Assembly: GCA_958295665.1 (NCBI GenBank)
Contig: OY282560.1
Span: forward strand, 51,088,333 to 51,152,332
Source of the DNA: Tipula vernalis
Lineage: Eukaryota; Arthropoda; Insecta; Diptera; Tipulidae
DNA: 64,000 bases
Reading direction: 5' to 3'
The notes beneath the pieces are model-generated. The model worked only from the letters and a program-made list of their open reading frames with translations, ran no database searches and was not told where the DNA came from. The position numbers were made by a program, and so were the translations under genes. How positions within the stretch are numbered: the stretch's first letter is position 1; every line of letters begins with the position of its first letter. Below are positions 41,801 to 51,506 of this stretch, in pieces.

Positions 41801-44800
41801 CAGTTCATGCAGTTGATGCAGCTCATTATTGTTCATTAGTCAATTCCGATATTGGTGAATGTCCATAGATATTCGGCTGGTAAAGCATTGGCTAATGACG
41901 AGTAGGAAAGAGTGGCATGAGATAAACGGCCTCCAACCCGAATGATATTATTTTCGTCAAGGAAAGTGAACAACAATTTTAGACGAGAATGATGATTGAC
42001 TTGTTTGTCTCGGCTGAGGTGCTGATATTCTTCTATAAACGATTCTCTTTTAATCAATTTCATGATGATAGACACATCCAAATCTCTTTATGCAATGGAT
42101 AATTTAGGCATGAGGTGCCTATTTTCCTTTGGTGATCTTATCACGTTGTATAATGATCGATAATTGTGTTTGTATTTAATTTTATTGTACATGTAGGTGA
42201 ATTCCGAAGTACTGTAGTCCGTGACCAGACAAAACTTCATAATTTTAAATTCAACAACTTTCTTTGTAGAATTGTTTTCGCTAAACTGTGGAATTAGTTT
42301 TGGCCATGAGCTGTCATTATGCAACCATAGAGACGAACTGGCTAACGCTGATGGCTGCATTCCTCTCGATATTAAGTCCACCGGGTTTTCGTTCGATGTA
42401 ATATAATACCAATCGGTCATTTTACTGGAAAACTTAATATTGGAAATACGGTTTGCCACAAATGTTTTTAAATGAGAAGAAGACTTAGAAGCGATCCAAT
42501 GAAGTACTATCGTAGAGTCAGTCCAATAAAATAATTTAGGTTTGTAAATTTTCATGGCTGCTGTAACACGCATCATTAAGTGGACCAGTAGTTCAGCTGC
42601 ACACAGCTCAAGTCTTGGGAGTGATATCTTCTTGATTGGGGCGATCCGAGATTTGGAACATAATAGATGGCTTGACAATTCTCCACCTTTGTTTTTGCAG
42701 CGGACAAATATTGATGCACCATCCGAAAACCCATATGAAACTGAACTTCCGAATGCTGGTCATATTGAAGAAATCGAGGTACCAGTATTTTGTTGAGCTC
42801 CATCATTTGGGATTTAAAACTCCCGCATTTTGTATTCATACTTTGCGGCAATGCAGCATCCCAATTTATTATCATTTTCCATAGGTCTTGTTTATCCCAG
42901 CGGATCAAAAATGCGTGCTACTTCAGACAGGATGGTTCTCTTCGCGATAGAGCTGGAAAGGTCAACTTCTGCTTATGAGTCAGCCAATATAAACCGAGTG
43001 TTTTGGCGTAGTTAGAATTGTCGATGCAAACATACAGTTTTCGATCGGTATTGTAAATGTCTGCAAGCAAGGCATCATCATTACTACACCATTTTCGTAA
43101 TTCCATTGCAGCCTCTTTTAAAATATGAATAGTGTCTGCGAAACCGAATCAAGACAGAAAACAGGTCGGTTTCAATTACTTGGCCAACCATTATTATATC
43201 ATTTAAGCCTGTGTCTGTTGGTGGAGCTGTCAACTTTAAAAACATAATGGTGAGGAATGAAATAGTAAACCCTTGCAATATTATTTTCCGCCACAGAAAC
43301 CGCATGTGGCCCAGGCTTTCGTATTCGTTGAGAAATTTGCATTTGATTTGAGAAGAACCCACTGTAGTAGGTGAGCAAGTTAACGGCAGCGAAACGACGA
43401 AGCGCAGGCTAATTCCGTTTGCGGGTAATTGCGTTTTGAGATGGCTGCAGATTCAATGCCCCAAAATTGCTCTAATAAATCGTCTAAGGCTGGTTCTTCA
43501 GTTAATATTGCCGCGTGTGAATACAACTGATCACAGAGATAAAATTAGTTATTTTTCCAGATATGATCCAACCAAATTCGATTTGGCCGATCGATAGCAG
43601 GGTTAAATACAACTTAGCTCCAAGGTCAATTTTTTGTGGTTTGGCAAAGTTCGGATCTGCTAGACAAAATTTTTTAGGAATTCTCCAATTTGAGGTATTG
43701 ATTTCGATCGAGGGTTGCAAGTCTGTGATATTTGGTAAAATTTGAGCTTCCAAAAGAGTGTTAAAAATAGATATAAAAGAGAAAAGCCTCAATAAGTTGA
43801 TAGAGGAAATATTTGGTGTTGTTTTATCGTTGATTCCTCTAATTGATGACGCAAAATGCTAACGTGATAGACCAAGCTTAGCAGCTACGGATTCAGTAAT
43901 AATATGAGCCTGCGAGGCTCTGTCGAGTAAAACTCTGCCAATAGCAGGTACATCATTTTTATCGTAGACGTCCGAGTAAACGTACGAGGTTTTTGTCGAA
44001 GTGTTGGGCAAAAAAGCCTGCTGGGTTGATGTTACGCTTTTCACAGGAATAGATGTGACCACTTCAGGTACAATGTTAGGTGTTGAATTTAAGGCCGAGC
44101 TCTCCAATGTTATATTTTTCGGTGGCTTCAGTCAAGTTTTTGCTTTCTAAAAGGCAAAAAGGCAAAGAAATGCAAATGAACAGAACTGGCTGATCGTCCG
44201 AAAAAAAGGCAAAGAAATGCAAATGAACAGAACCGGGCCTTAGAAAAGCTTAACTTGAAATTTTCGACCAAGATTTTTTGGCAGCATTCTCCGCCATCTT
44301 GAAAAAAGGGGTACATTTTGTTTTTTTGTGATAACTCGGCTCTCCATCATGGTACGAAAATTGCTATTATACGCTTTTTATTGCTTTTTTTACGCTCTAC
44401 AATTTAGTTCATATGAATTTTTCACCTACCGTTGATCGTTGTTGAGGTATCGAACGAGAATGTAAAAAAGTAAGAGAATCCAACTTGTTTCTTGCTGTTT
44501 TCTACTTTCTCTTAATATAAAGGGTATCCCAAAATTAACGCAAGATTTGAATTAAATAGAAAACACAGTTTTTAGTATTTAGATTGTTATTTTTTTATTG
44601 AATCATAAAGTATATAGGACAAGGTTATTTATGGCATAACACATCGGCCAAATGCCTTCTATGGTTTTGCTGGCATATACGCACTATTTTGTTGAAATTG
44701 TCCATGACTGTTCTGCATGAATGTGGTTGTGGGCTTGTTGACATAGACCTTGGAATGATAGACCTTTGACTTAAAATATCCCCATATAAAAATAAATCTA

Positions 44801-47800
44801 ATGGTGTTAAATCACACGATCAAGGGGGTGAATTCTGATCACCGAAACGTAAGAGTACACGACCAGGAAATGTTTCATGCAGTCTCCATCATAAGGCTTC
44901 AGTTGTTCTGTTAATTGAATTTTATAAGGATGGAGACACAGATTTTTTGTGAGTATACGCTGTAGAGAGCTTCTTGAAATTGGCAATTTTTGTTCATAAC
45001 GGGGAATTGATGTTATGAGACTTTCACCAACACTCTCACGCACTGTTTCGATATTGACATTTGAACGGCTTGTTTTTGGATGACCAGTCTTTTTAGTGCC
45101 TCCAACTGATCCAGTCTTTGCGAACGATTTCAGTAGAATCATAAATCGATGCTTTTTCAATTGTCGTGGTTACGATCAAAGTATCTGCGTCCTCAAAGGC
45201 CTGTTCAATTTCGATAAATAGGTTAGGTTAGGTTTGGGTGGCGGTCCACTAGGACTAGACATAGACACAAAAAATGGTCCGTAGCCATACCACAATAACT
45301 ATTTCCTCCAACTCATTGGAACCATTTGGAGCTGTTAACAAAGTCTGGATACTTCTGACGTCCATCCTACAGAGGTCCGTTAGGTCTTTGAAGAGGGGTG
45401 TCCCTAGAAACTTTAGTCTGTTCCGTGCCAGACGAGAGCAGGTACAAAGAAGATGAAGTACAGTCTCTTCCTCCTCTTCGTCCTCGCAACTACGACAGTA
45501 GTCATGTGAGAAGACGCCAAGTCTACTCGCATGCCTCCCTATGAGACAGTGCCTTGTAATCACTCCAACAACCACACTGATCTGACTTCGCTGAAGTGAG
45601 CTCAGCTGTTTGGATCTCGCCAAGTCCAACTTTGGCCAGACCTGCCGAGTTATTACGCAAGAGGTGATACTTGACTATCTGTCATTCGTCAGCTTGATAG
45701 CTTGGGAGACTAGGATGAGAGACAGTTCTGAAAGGAGGTGTGATTGAAACGATTTAATGGCAGCCTGAATGTCCGTATATAGGCGAATATCACAAACTGA
45801 TATTACATTATATCTCAACCAGCCTACAACTTCCTTTATGGCAGTTACTTCAGCTTGAAAAATGCTACAGTAGTCGGGGAGACGGAAGGAGAGATTTAAC
45901 AGAAGTTCCTCGCAGAACACTCCAGCCCCGAATTCCCGTCTCGTTTTGAACCATCAGTGAAGAAGTTTATAACTCCTGATTCCACGTATACTAGTAAAAC
46001 TAAAGATAAATTTAGCAACTAATGCTGTGTGCCTCTCAGAAGACTTTTCAAACTAATCTTTTGTAAGACCCAGCAATTTATGCAATATTTAAATAGATGT
46101 CACTAGGTTAAAAGTATTCAATTGTGCCTTATAGCCAACTAAACTTTTCAGTGTCTCTTTTAAATAAATGACGTCTAAAAAAATAATCCAAGTCGTATAA
46201 AAAGAAGTTCAATGGCGTTAAGTCGCACGATCTTGGTGGCCAATTCACGTCTGTTCCTCGAGAAATTATTCGATTAGTAAATTTCTCTATTAAAAGATCG
46301 ATTGATTCCATTGGTTTGTGGCACGTTGCACCATCCTGTTAAAACCACATACTATATTCTGCACATCAATATCTTCCAATTGACTCCACACAAGTTGTTG
46401 GTTTGAGGCTTAATTGCTGTGAACGATAACGAATTGATGTTCTTGGCTCTTCAGCAACACTTGTTCTAACAGCTGGCATATTTTTACTTGAACGACCACT
46501 ACGATAATAAATTCCGCTTCTCTGATCTTGAACTGAACTAGTTTCTTCAAAATTATCAATGATAAGTTGAATAGCACGGTTTGTGGAAATCGAGCGTACT
46601 TGTACTTGTCATCTGTCAAATAACATGTAGTACATGTTTAGTACAAAAAATAAAATAGCGGAATATTTAAAAAGAGACCTCAAATTTGAAAACCCTTTAT
46701 ATACATATATGTAATTTGTGAGGTTATGTTACAGTAACATTTTTATGTTATTTCTACATAACACGAGTAGCAGGGACAGCAGAAACGCAACGATTTCAAC
46801 AACAACGTCAAGCAGCACTAGCTACAGTTAGTACAAATTTGGTGACCGCATAGGAACATGATGATAGAACGAAATCTCGCCCCCCCCCTCACACACGCCG
46901 ATGGAAAAAATGATGGAGGGAATAATAATAATTGTTTACTACAGCTTTTCAGAACAAAGAACTTGCGGCATCAGGAAATTTGTGTTGTCATTGTGCTGCC
47001 ATAAAAAACACTAACTATCGGCCTTATCAGGTGTCTGTAACCAGGCCGAGTCTATTCCTCACTAACATTCAACCGCGATGTTGTTATATGTAAAAAAAAG
47101 GGTGTACGATGGTGGGATATGTCACACTCTATTAGACTTAGAGTGGTATCGATGTGGTGCCTTTCTTTACGGGGTTTGGCTTTATGGAAGAATGGTGTCG
47201 TGTTGTAACATGGGTGTATAATTCGCATTAATGCTTGAAATCAATCAATCCAAATCAATTTGTACATAACACGAAACTATCTATAACAAAACTGAAATTT
47301 ACAAGCATAACGAAACTATAGCAAAACTGAAATTTACATTTTAAGACAGCCCATTCAGTTCGTCGTCCAACATAAAACTGCTAAATGTTTCAAATTTTCA
47401 ATATAATTCCGTATTTCTATGTTTCTTATTGACTGACCAGTGCAGCGAGGGTCAGTGGTACAAGTTTAAATTGATATATTGCTTATACTGTGAGAACAAT
47501 TGTTCACAAAATTCTTGATATATTTTTGTGAAGCTTGCACCAAAAGGTAAATAAAATTGCCAAAGCTAATAAAATTGGCACATCAATATTTTCGAAAGCA
47601 TTAAGTGCTATCGATGGATACCACATACAATTGTTGTACCGACTGCATTACACTGTCAATACATAAATCATAAATTTATTAATATTTGTTGTGTCCCCGA
47701 GTTCCGTACATGACCAAAGGGTCCTACGGAATAGTCAATTATATCGCAAACAAACATTCCCACCTCATGGATTTTTTCCTATTAGGTGACGATGGATTTA

Positions 47801-50800
47801 AATGAAGGAGGATTCTCAAATCGTCAAATAGCGGAAAAAATTGATAGAGGGAAAACTTTATTTTGATCCTTTGGATCCTTTATCAATAATAATAAAAATT
47901 TTGTTAAAAATGGAGAAGGACGCATTGCGGAGGCTACAATGGCAACGGATAAACGGGTGGTTATTCGATCAGCTTCAAATTCATGCGTAAAAAATTAAGG
48001 CAAAAACCGGAGTCAAAGCAAACTTATCAATATGGTTCGACATGTGATTAACAATGCTACGCATCTTAAATTGAAAAAAACTCTAAAATAAACCTCCTTT
48101 CATCATGCAAAGCACGAATGGAACGGTTTGTTATTTTTGGACCATTGAAATTGCCATTGAAACTGTGTGTCATACAAATTGAAAAAATTGCCTTTTCACC
48201 AAGCATCTATGAGGAAATAGCGAAAACTTCAAAATTTGGAAAGTTTAGTTTGAAAAGTCTTCTGAGGCACATAGCATTAAACTCATTTTAGAACCCCATT
48301 TCCATCGCACATGTCAAATTTCATCATAATCGGTTAAGAAATAACCAAGTTCCATCTTACTTGGCCATATTCCAGAACTATATCCAAAAATCACTTTAGA
48401 ATTCCATTTCCATGGCAAATGTCAAATTTTACTCAAATCCGTTAAGAAATAGCCAAGTTCCGTCCTAATTGGTCATATTCCAAAACTTCATCTAAAAATC
48501 ATTTAACAATCATATTTACAACGCGCATGTCAAATTTGATCATAATCAGTTAATGAATAGCCATGTTCCATCTTACCTGGCCATATTCCAGAGTTTATCG
48601 AAAAATCGGTTTAGAATTCCTTTTTTATCGCACATGTCAAATTTCATCATTATCGGTTAAGGAATAGCAAAGTTCCATTGTACTTGGCCATATTCTAGAA
48701 CTTTATCAAAAAATCATTAAGGAATCCCATTTCCAACACACATCTCAAATTTCATCATAATCAGTTAAAGATTAGCCAGTTCTGTTTTACCTGGCCATAT
48801 TCCAGAGTGCAACCAATTATCATTTTTGAGTCCCATTTCCAACGCACATGTTAAATTTCATCTCAATCAATTAAGGAATATTGGGCATATTCCAGAACCT
48901 CGTCTAAAATTCATTTGAGAATCTCAATTCCATTGGATTTGCTGGATTTTATCAAAATCGGGTAGGATGTAGCATCCCAATGAAATTTTTATAAAAAAAA
49001 TCACAAATTCTCAGTTTAACCGACACCCATAACAACGGACAATTTTTTTGGTCCTAATCCAAACCTTAATGCAACCCCAATTAAACCGCAACTCAACCCT
49101 AATTAATCTCGCAAACGGAACCCAACTTAACCCTCAACTAAACCGCAAACTCTACGCCAAACTCAATCCTCAAACCAGCATATATAATAAATTGGTCAAC
49201 AACTCATTATATCCTATCCAACACCAACTCAACTCCAACTTAATTCCAACTCAACTCCAACTCAACTTCAACTCAACTAACCTCTATGACCAATTCAAAA
49301 ATCAAACCAGCATACATAAAAAAAATTCGTAAATATTTTTATATAACCAGGTGTTTTGGTTCAATTCTTAGGGCAGGTACTTCACCCTCTTGACGTACAG
49401 TTTCAAAATGCTTTTCAAATCTCCGCCTTGACCATATAAACAGATTGCCGAAAAAAATTCCAAATCGGACAACCCATTCTCGAGATATCACGGGTACAGA
49501 CATCCGGACATCCAGAAATCCAGACGTCCAGGCAAACAGACGGCACAGGGGCTTTCAAAACGTCGAGAAAAATTTTTACAAACCAAATTGTTTGTCATTT
49601 TTGACAGGATTTAAATAAACACGTTGTTTTAATCGTATCTGTTCAGTTTTTTGTCTCACGTGATGTTTCCAGTTGAGTCTTGAATCTAAATGCAGACCAA
49701 GCTATTTTGCCGATTCAGCCTGCGGCACCTGCGCCCCATTGAGGTATATGTGTAGACTGTTATTTTGGTGTCGGAGCGTAAATGTCACATGGGTTGATTT
49801 GAGCTCATTAAGCACTATTTTCCAGTCAATTGTCATTTAGTAACGTTGTTCATTGCTCGTTGAAGATTTTCCTCTGCACTTGGTTGTGATTCGTCTACTG
49901 ACATAATTACAGTGTCGTCAGCGAACGTTCCGATGAATGTTTTATTCGTTGTAGGTATGGCAGCAGTGTAGATAAGGTAGAGGAGGGGGTCCCAATACGC
50001 TTCCCTGCGGAACTCCTGCTAGCGTTGGATAAAAGTCAGAACATGTTTCTTCATGGATGACTCTGAATTGGCGATCAGAGAGGTATGATTCAAGCAGCTG
50101 GCAATAGTTTTGTGGTAGCATTTTGCTCATCTTGAATGTCAATCCCTCGTGCAAAACCCTATCAAAGGCCTGAGATACATCCAGAAATACGGCGGAGCAA
50201 TATTTCTTTTCTTCTAACGCTTGCTCTATTACCGTAGTTATTCGATGGACTTGATCTATTGTGGAGTGATTATTACTGAATCCAAATTGAAAATCAGGAA
50301 CGTTTACCATTGGCTTTAGACGTTTTAGTAGTAGTTTTTCAAACAGCTTTGATAAGGTCGAAGGCAGTGAAATTGGTCTGTATGATGTTACTTCTTCATC
50401 TGGTTTACCTGGTTTCTTCAACATAATTATTTGGGCCGTTTTGAAGAATTTGGGTACATACTTCAATCTCATACATCTATTAAATAAGTATGTGATCATG
50501 ATGATTGCTTTGCGTGGAAGTTCCTTGAATAGACCCGGTGATATTTCATCAATTCATGGTGCTTTTTTTTGGCTAAGACTTTTGTCGATTTCTTCAGCAA
50601 TTTCCTTGGCGTAACCCTTTCAAAATCCTGATTTTTTTGATAGACAGGTGTTACGTCAATATTGGATTGAATGTCATGGGGTTGAAACACTGTTGCTAGG
50701 TGTTGAGCAAAGAGTTCCGCTTTTTCTTTGTCTTGTCGAACCCAATTGTCTTGAGCATTTCTTATAGATGGTACTCGAACTACAGGTCGTTTAAATTTTC

Positions 50801-51506
50801 TGGTTGCTTTCCATAACGAGTAGTCCTTATCCATTTCTGGACCTAGCCCGCTTAAGTTAACCTGTTGTAAATGAGAATAATCGTTTTTAATTCCAGCCAA
50901 CTACGCAGAATCAACGACCAATCCGTGGTTCTACTTTTGGATTGTTGCTTCAATCACATCTTCCTGCTATGCCTATACGTGGGACATAAAAATGGATTGG
51001 GGTCTATTTGACTCAAAGCCGGGTGACAACAAATTTTTGCGCGAAGAAATCGTCTACTCATCAACGGTACAATACAATTCCGCTTACTGCGATACTGAAA
51101 TAATTTTTAAACTTTTTTTTTCTACTTCCAGTGGTTTTACTATTTTGCCATAGTCGAAGATCTAATCCTACGTTTCGGTTGGACCCTATCAATGAGTTTA
51201 ATCGAAGCAGGTTATATTGAGGCTGACATTATGATAACATTGCTGAGTCCACTTGAAGTGTTTCGTCGTTTTGTATGGAATTATTTCCGTTTGGAGAATG
51301 AACACTTAAATAATTGTGGTAAATTTCGAGCCGTTCGTGATATATCTGTGGCACCGATGGATTCATCAGATCAAACCACCATACTTCGTATGATGGATGA
51401 GGATGAAGGGGTCGTGAATCGACGATGTACCAAAAATTTTAATAAAAAGCGAAGTGAAAATCGTTTACTACTCGAGGGTGAATCGACCGAAGATTTGGAT
51501 ATGTAA
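38814..51506 (+). CDS. XPR1: XPR1-type SPX-EXS phosphate exporter (six coding exons)
   Basis: Joining 38814-38882, 39186-40219, 40282-40436, 40499-40693, 50897-51066 and 51132-51506 gives 665 residues without a stop; every intron is GT-AG and phases agree. The N-terminal SPX domain (about residues 1-190) opens [20 protein letters not shown] and keeps the inositol-pyrophosphate-binding residues Y22, K26 and the lysines of [11 protein letters not shown] (K153, K156, K157). Four hydrophobic segments lie at about 232-250, 266-284, 311-327 and 335-353, followed by the EXS domain ([41 protein letters not shown]). Family members export inorganic phosphate across the plasma membrane. Vertebrate XPR1 is about 696 residues, so length fits. 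Confidence 0.96.
39186..40219 (+). CDS. XPR1: XPR1 coding exon 2 (SPX and first transmembrane segments)
   Basis: Encodes residues 24-367 and two bases of codon 368. It holds most of the SPX domain ([51 protein letters not shown]), the linker [15 protein letters not shown], and four hydrophobic helices ending near FLFNPTKTF. Acceptor TTTTTTTAG|GAA and donor CCG|GTAAGT. Confidence 0.95.
40282..40436 (+). CDS. XPR1: XPR1 coding exon 3 (EXS start)
   Basis: Read in frame from exon 2 it gives [20 protein letters not shown] and [20 protein letters not shown], the hallmark of EXS domains. Flanked by a 62-bp intron (40220-40281) and another of 62 bp (40437-40498). Confidence 0.95.
40499..40693 (+). 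CDS. XPR1: XPR1 coding exon 4 (EXS)
   Basis: Encodes [40 protein letters not shown] and [20 protein letters not shown]. The donor CCA|GTGAGT at 40694 is needed: reading on would lose EXS similarity. The next coding sequence in phase is 10.2 kb away. Confidence 0.93.
41250..41836 (-). pseudogene. BEL/Pao integrase (intron copy)
   Basis: [20 protein letters not shown] (altered GG-LWE region), [54 protein letters not shown] and [19 protein letters not shown] identify the end of the core and the C-terminal domain. Two overlapping frames at 41636-41836 show an indel. A further piece with [20 protein letters not shown] and [15 protein letters not shown] extends to about 41250. Confidence 0.82.
42088..42678 (-). 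pseudogene. BEL/Pao RNase H (intron copy)
   Basis: The 196-residue frame carries [20 protein letters not shown] (Glu block), [20 protein letters not shown] (second Asp block) and [20 protein letters not shown], the standard BEL/Pao RNase H order. The first Asp block is in the preceding frame (42908-42576), where [17 protein letters not shown] is degenerate and the ADAS motif is not cleanly readable (near [10 protein letters not shown] on the other frame). Confidence 0.82.
43502..44107 (-). pseudogene. BEL/Pao protease with altered active site (intron copy)
   Basis: [20 protein letters not shown] is aligned with LLDSGSQAxFITES of the family; the D-S-G triad has become D-R-A. The frame stops after AAKLGLSR, then resumes in a second frame: [20 protein letters not shown], then [20 protein letters not shown] and [17 protein letters not shown], which is the conserved end of BEL/Pao protease (x-x-LGWVxSG). 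The active-site change makes it inactive by inference. Confidence 0.78.
44161..44240. repeat. 47-bp tandem duplication
   Basis: GGCAAAGAAATGCAAATGAA at 44161 recurs at 44208, and the copies continue through CAGAAC. The duplication sits just outside the BEL/Pao element, on its gag side. Confidence 0.8.
44521..45165 (-). mobile_element. mariner element remnant
   Basis: The plus-strand left edge AGGGTATCCCAAAATTAACGC looks like a mariner terminal repeat. On the minus strand the transposase N-terminal part (45160-44807) has [60 protein letters not shown], the helix-turn-helix domain. [19 protein letters not shown] (about 44830-44790) shows that the middle catalytic part is deleted. The opposite terminal repeat was not found. 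Confidence 0.75.
44807..45160 (-). pseudogene. mariner transposase, DNA-binding part fused to C-terminal remnant
   Basis: The open frame of 117 residues contains the two-helix DNA-binding region and the connection [20 protein letters not shown], after which [16 protein letters not shown] breaks off. The final residues (LRFGD/HPLDRVI depending on frame) belong to the last catalytic block after a deletion of roughly 150 residues. Not functional. Confidence 0.75.
45216..45960 (-). mobile_element. RNase H-bearing LINE, 3' end (second copy)
   Basis: On the minus strand, [20 protein letters not shown] and [20 protein letters not shown] (45870-45740) are RNase H blocks, with YTDxQAA intact. [20 protein letters not shown] and [20 protein letters not shown] (about 45580-45440) form the Cys-rich C-terminal domain. 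It ends in the same AACCTAACCTAACCTA tail (45220-45235) as the copy at 24474. Protein similarity between the two is clear but not close. Confidence 0.82.
45255..45920 (-). pseudogene. LINE RNase H and C-terminal domain (second copy)
   Basis: Two frames: 45920-45675 with the RNase H core and 45629-45255 with the Cys-rich tail that ends [21 protein letters not shown] frameshift between about 45680 and 45630 separates them; the VPGHxG motif seen in the other copy falls in this gap and is not readable. RT is absent. Confidence 0.75.
46129..46640 (-). pseudogene. second mariner transposase remnant
   Basis: In shifting minus-strand frames I read [20 protein letters not shown] (DNA-binding end, about 46460-46400) and [20 protein letters not shown] (second catalytic Asp, about 46340-46280). 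[20 protein letters not shown] with PLNFFLYD follows (last acidic block, about 46270-46200). The copy lies in line with the remnant at 44521-45165 but has both domains, so it is a separate insertion, with the LINE between them. Confidence 0.78.
46641..47690. other. unassigned intronic sequence
   Basis: No protein motif is visible. Two points of structure: a C-rich run at 46882-46890, and a direct repeat near 47270-47333 in which ACGAAACTAT then AAAACTGAAATTTACA occurs twice, spaced about 36 bp. Confidence 0.5.
47780..48150 (+). pseudogene. Tc1/Tc3-type transposase N-terminal remnant
   Basis: FLLGDDGFK or, in the next frame, [20 protein letters not shown] (about 47785-47850) is the start of a paired-type helix-turn-helix. 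[33 protein letters not shown] and [17 protein letters not shown] (47900-48080) complete the DNA-binding region of Tc3-like transposases. Frameshifts occur at about 47860 and 48000. The catalytic domain is not present. Confidence 0.75.
48240..48990. repeat. degenerate tandem repeat, period about 105-113 bp
   Basis: A unit containing CATGTCAAATTT-CATCATAATC-GGTTAAG-AATAGC-AAGTTCCAT-TTACTTGGCCATATTCCAGAA repeats about seven times, with anchors near 48309, 48417, 48528, 48633, 48740 and 48848. Copies differ by substitutions and small deletions, and the last ones are shortened. No reading frame runs through it, so it looks like an old minisatellite inside the XPR1 intron. Confidence 0.85.
49030..49330. 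repeat. low-complexity (CAACTC)-like repeat
   Basis: Runs of AACTCAACCC and CAACTCAACTCCAACTTAA make a C/A-rich, G-poor strand for about 300 bp. The 94-residue frame through it (49048-49332) is a Leu/Asn/Gln repeat product and is not supported as a gene. Confidence 0.8.
49331..49620. other. spacer with short CCAGACGTCC-type repeats
   Basis: Around 49498-49545 the motif CATCCGGACATCCAGAAATC and variants form a short run of GA/CC-rich repeats like those at the tails of some insect transposons. I cannot assign it to an element. Confidence 0.4.
49620..50885 (-). mobile_element. Jockey-type LINE, 5'-truncated RT copy
   Basis: On the minus strand the copy starts in the RT linker ([20 protein letters not shown], about 50830-50770) and runs to the RT end at about 49620, with loss of ORF1 and endonuclease. 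5' truncation is normal for LINE insertions. Its truncated end lies within roughly 20 bp of the XPR1 exon 5 acceptor at 50896. The Jockey pieces at 22560 and 27440 belong to the same broad clade. Confidence 0.85.
49942..50900 (-). pseudogene. Jockey reverse transcriptase
   Basis: Frame 50900-50496 gives [20 protein letters not shown]. Frame 50499-49942 gives [60 protein letters not shown] (first catalytic Asp), and [16 protein letters not shown] further frame has [19 protein letters not shown] (about 49935-49880), with the YADD motif as FADD, both Asp retained. Frameshifts at about 50500 and 49970 and stops downstream break the protein. Confidence 0.87.
50897..51066 (+). CDS. XPR1: XPR1 coding exon 5 (EXS)
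   Basis: Two bases complete codon 485, then [40 protein letters not shown] and [12 protein letters not shown] follow. [11 protein letters not shown] and FLREEIVY are near-invariant in XPR1. Acceptor TTCCAG at 50891-50896; donor ACG|GTACAA at 51067. The acceptor tract lies next to Jockey-derived sequence. Confidence 0.95.
51132..51506 (+). CDS. XPR1: XPR1 coding exon 6 (EXS end and C-terminal tail)
   Basis: Phase 0 join gives [20 protein letters not shown], then [20 protein letters not shown] and [20 protein letters not shown], the conserved end of the EXS domain. An acidic and basic cytoplasmic tail follows to TAA at 51504-51506. Intron 5 is 65 bp (51067-51131), ending CTACTTCCAG. Confidence 0.95.
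   Translation, partial: WFYYFAIVEDLILRFGWTLSMSLIEAGYIEADIMITLLSPLEVFRRFVWNYFRLENEHLNNCGKFRAVRDISVAPMDSSDQTTILRMMDEDEGVVNRRCTKNFNKKRSENRLLLEGESTEDLDM

Larger units (their letters stand above)
41240..44110 (-). mobile_element. BEL/Pao retrotransposon in XPR1 intron 4
   Basis: Minus-strand order: protease (44107-43859, continuing 43792-43502), RT pieces (about 43380-42900), connection and RNase H (42908-42088), linker (42081-41836), integrase core (41836-41560) and C-terminal domain (about 41560-41250). Domains are in several frames with stops. Gag is not seen. Sequence differs clearly from the 29440-32982 family, so it is another lineage. LTRs were not found. Confidence 0.85.
40694..50896 (+). 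other. XPR1 intron 4, 10.2 kb, filled with transposon remains
   Basis: The intron begins GTGAGT and ends TTTTTAATTCCAG. Its content in order is: unassigned sequence to 41240, BEL/Pao (-), mariner remnant (-), RNase H LINE (-), second mariner remnant (-), unassigned sequence, Tc3-like remnant (+), 110-bp tandem repeat, low-complexity repeats and Jockey RT (-). The four other introns are 62-303 bp. Most coding-like elements are antisense to the host gene. Confidence 0.9.

Noticed and set aside
42221..43015. Several plus-strand frames within the intron BEL/Pao element
   Set aside because: Antisense shadows of the minus-strand RNase H and RT remnants; they show no motif of their own.
49048..49332. 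94-residue open frame
   Set aside because: It is the product of a CAACTC-type low-complexity repeat rich in Leu, Asn and Gln.
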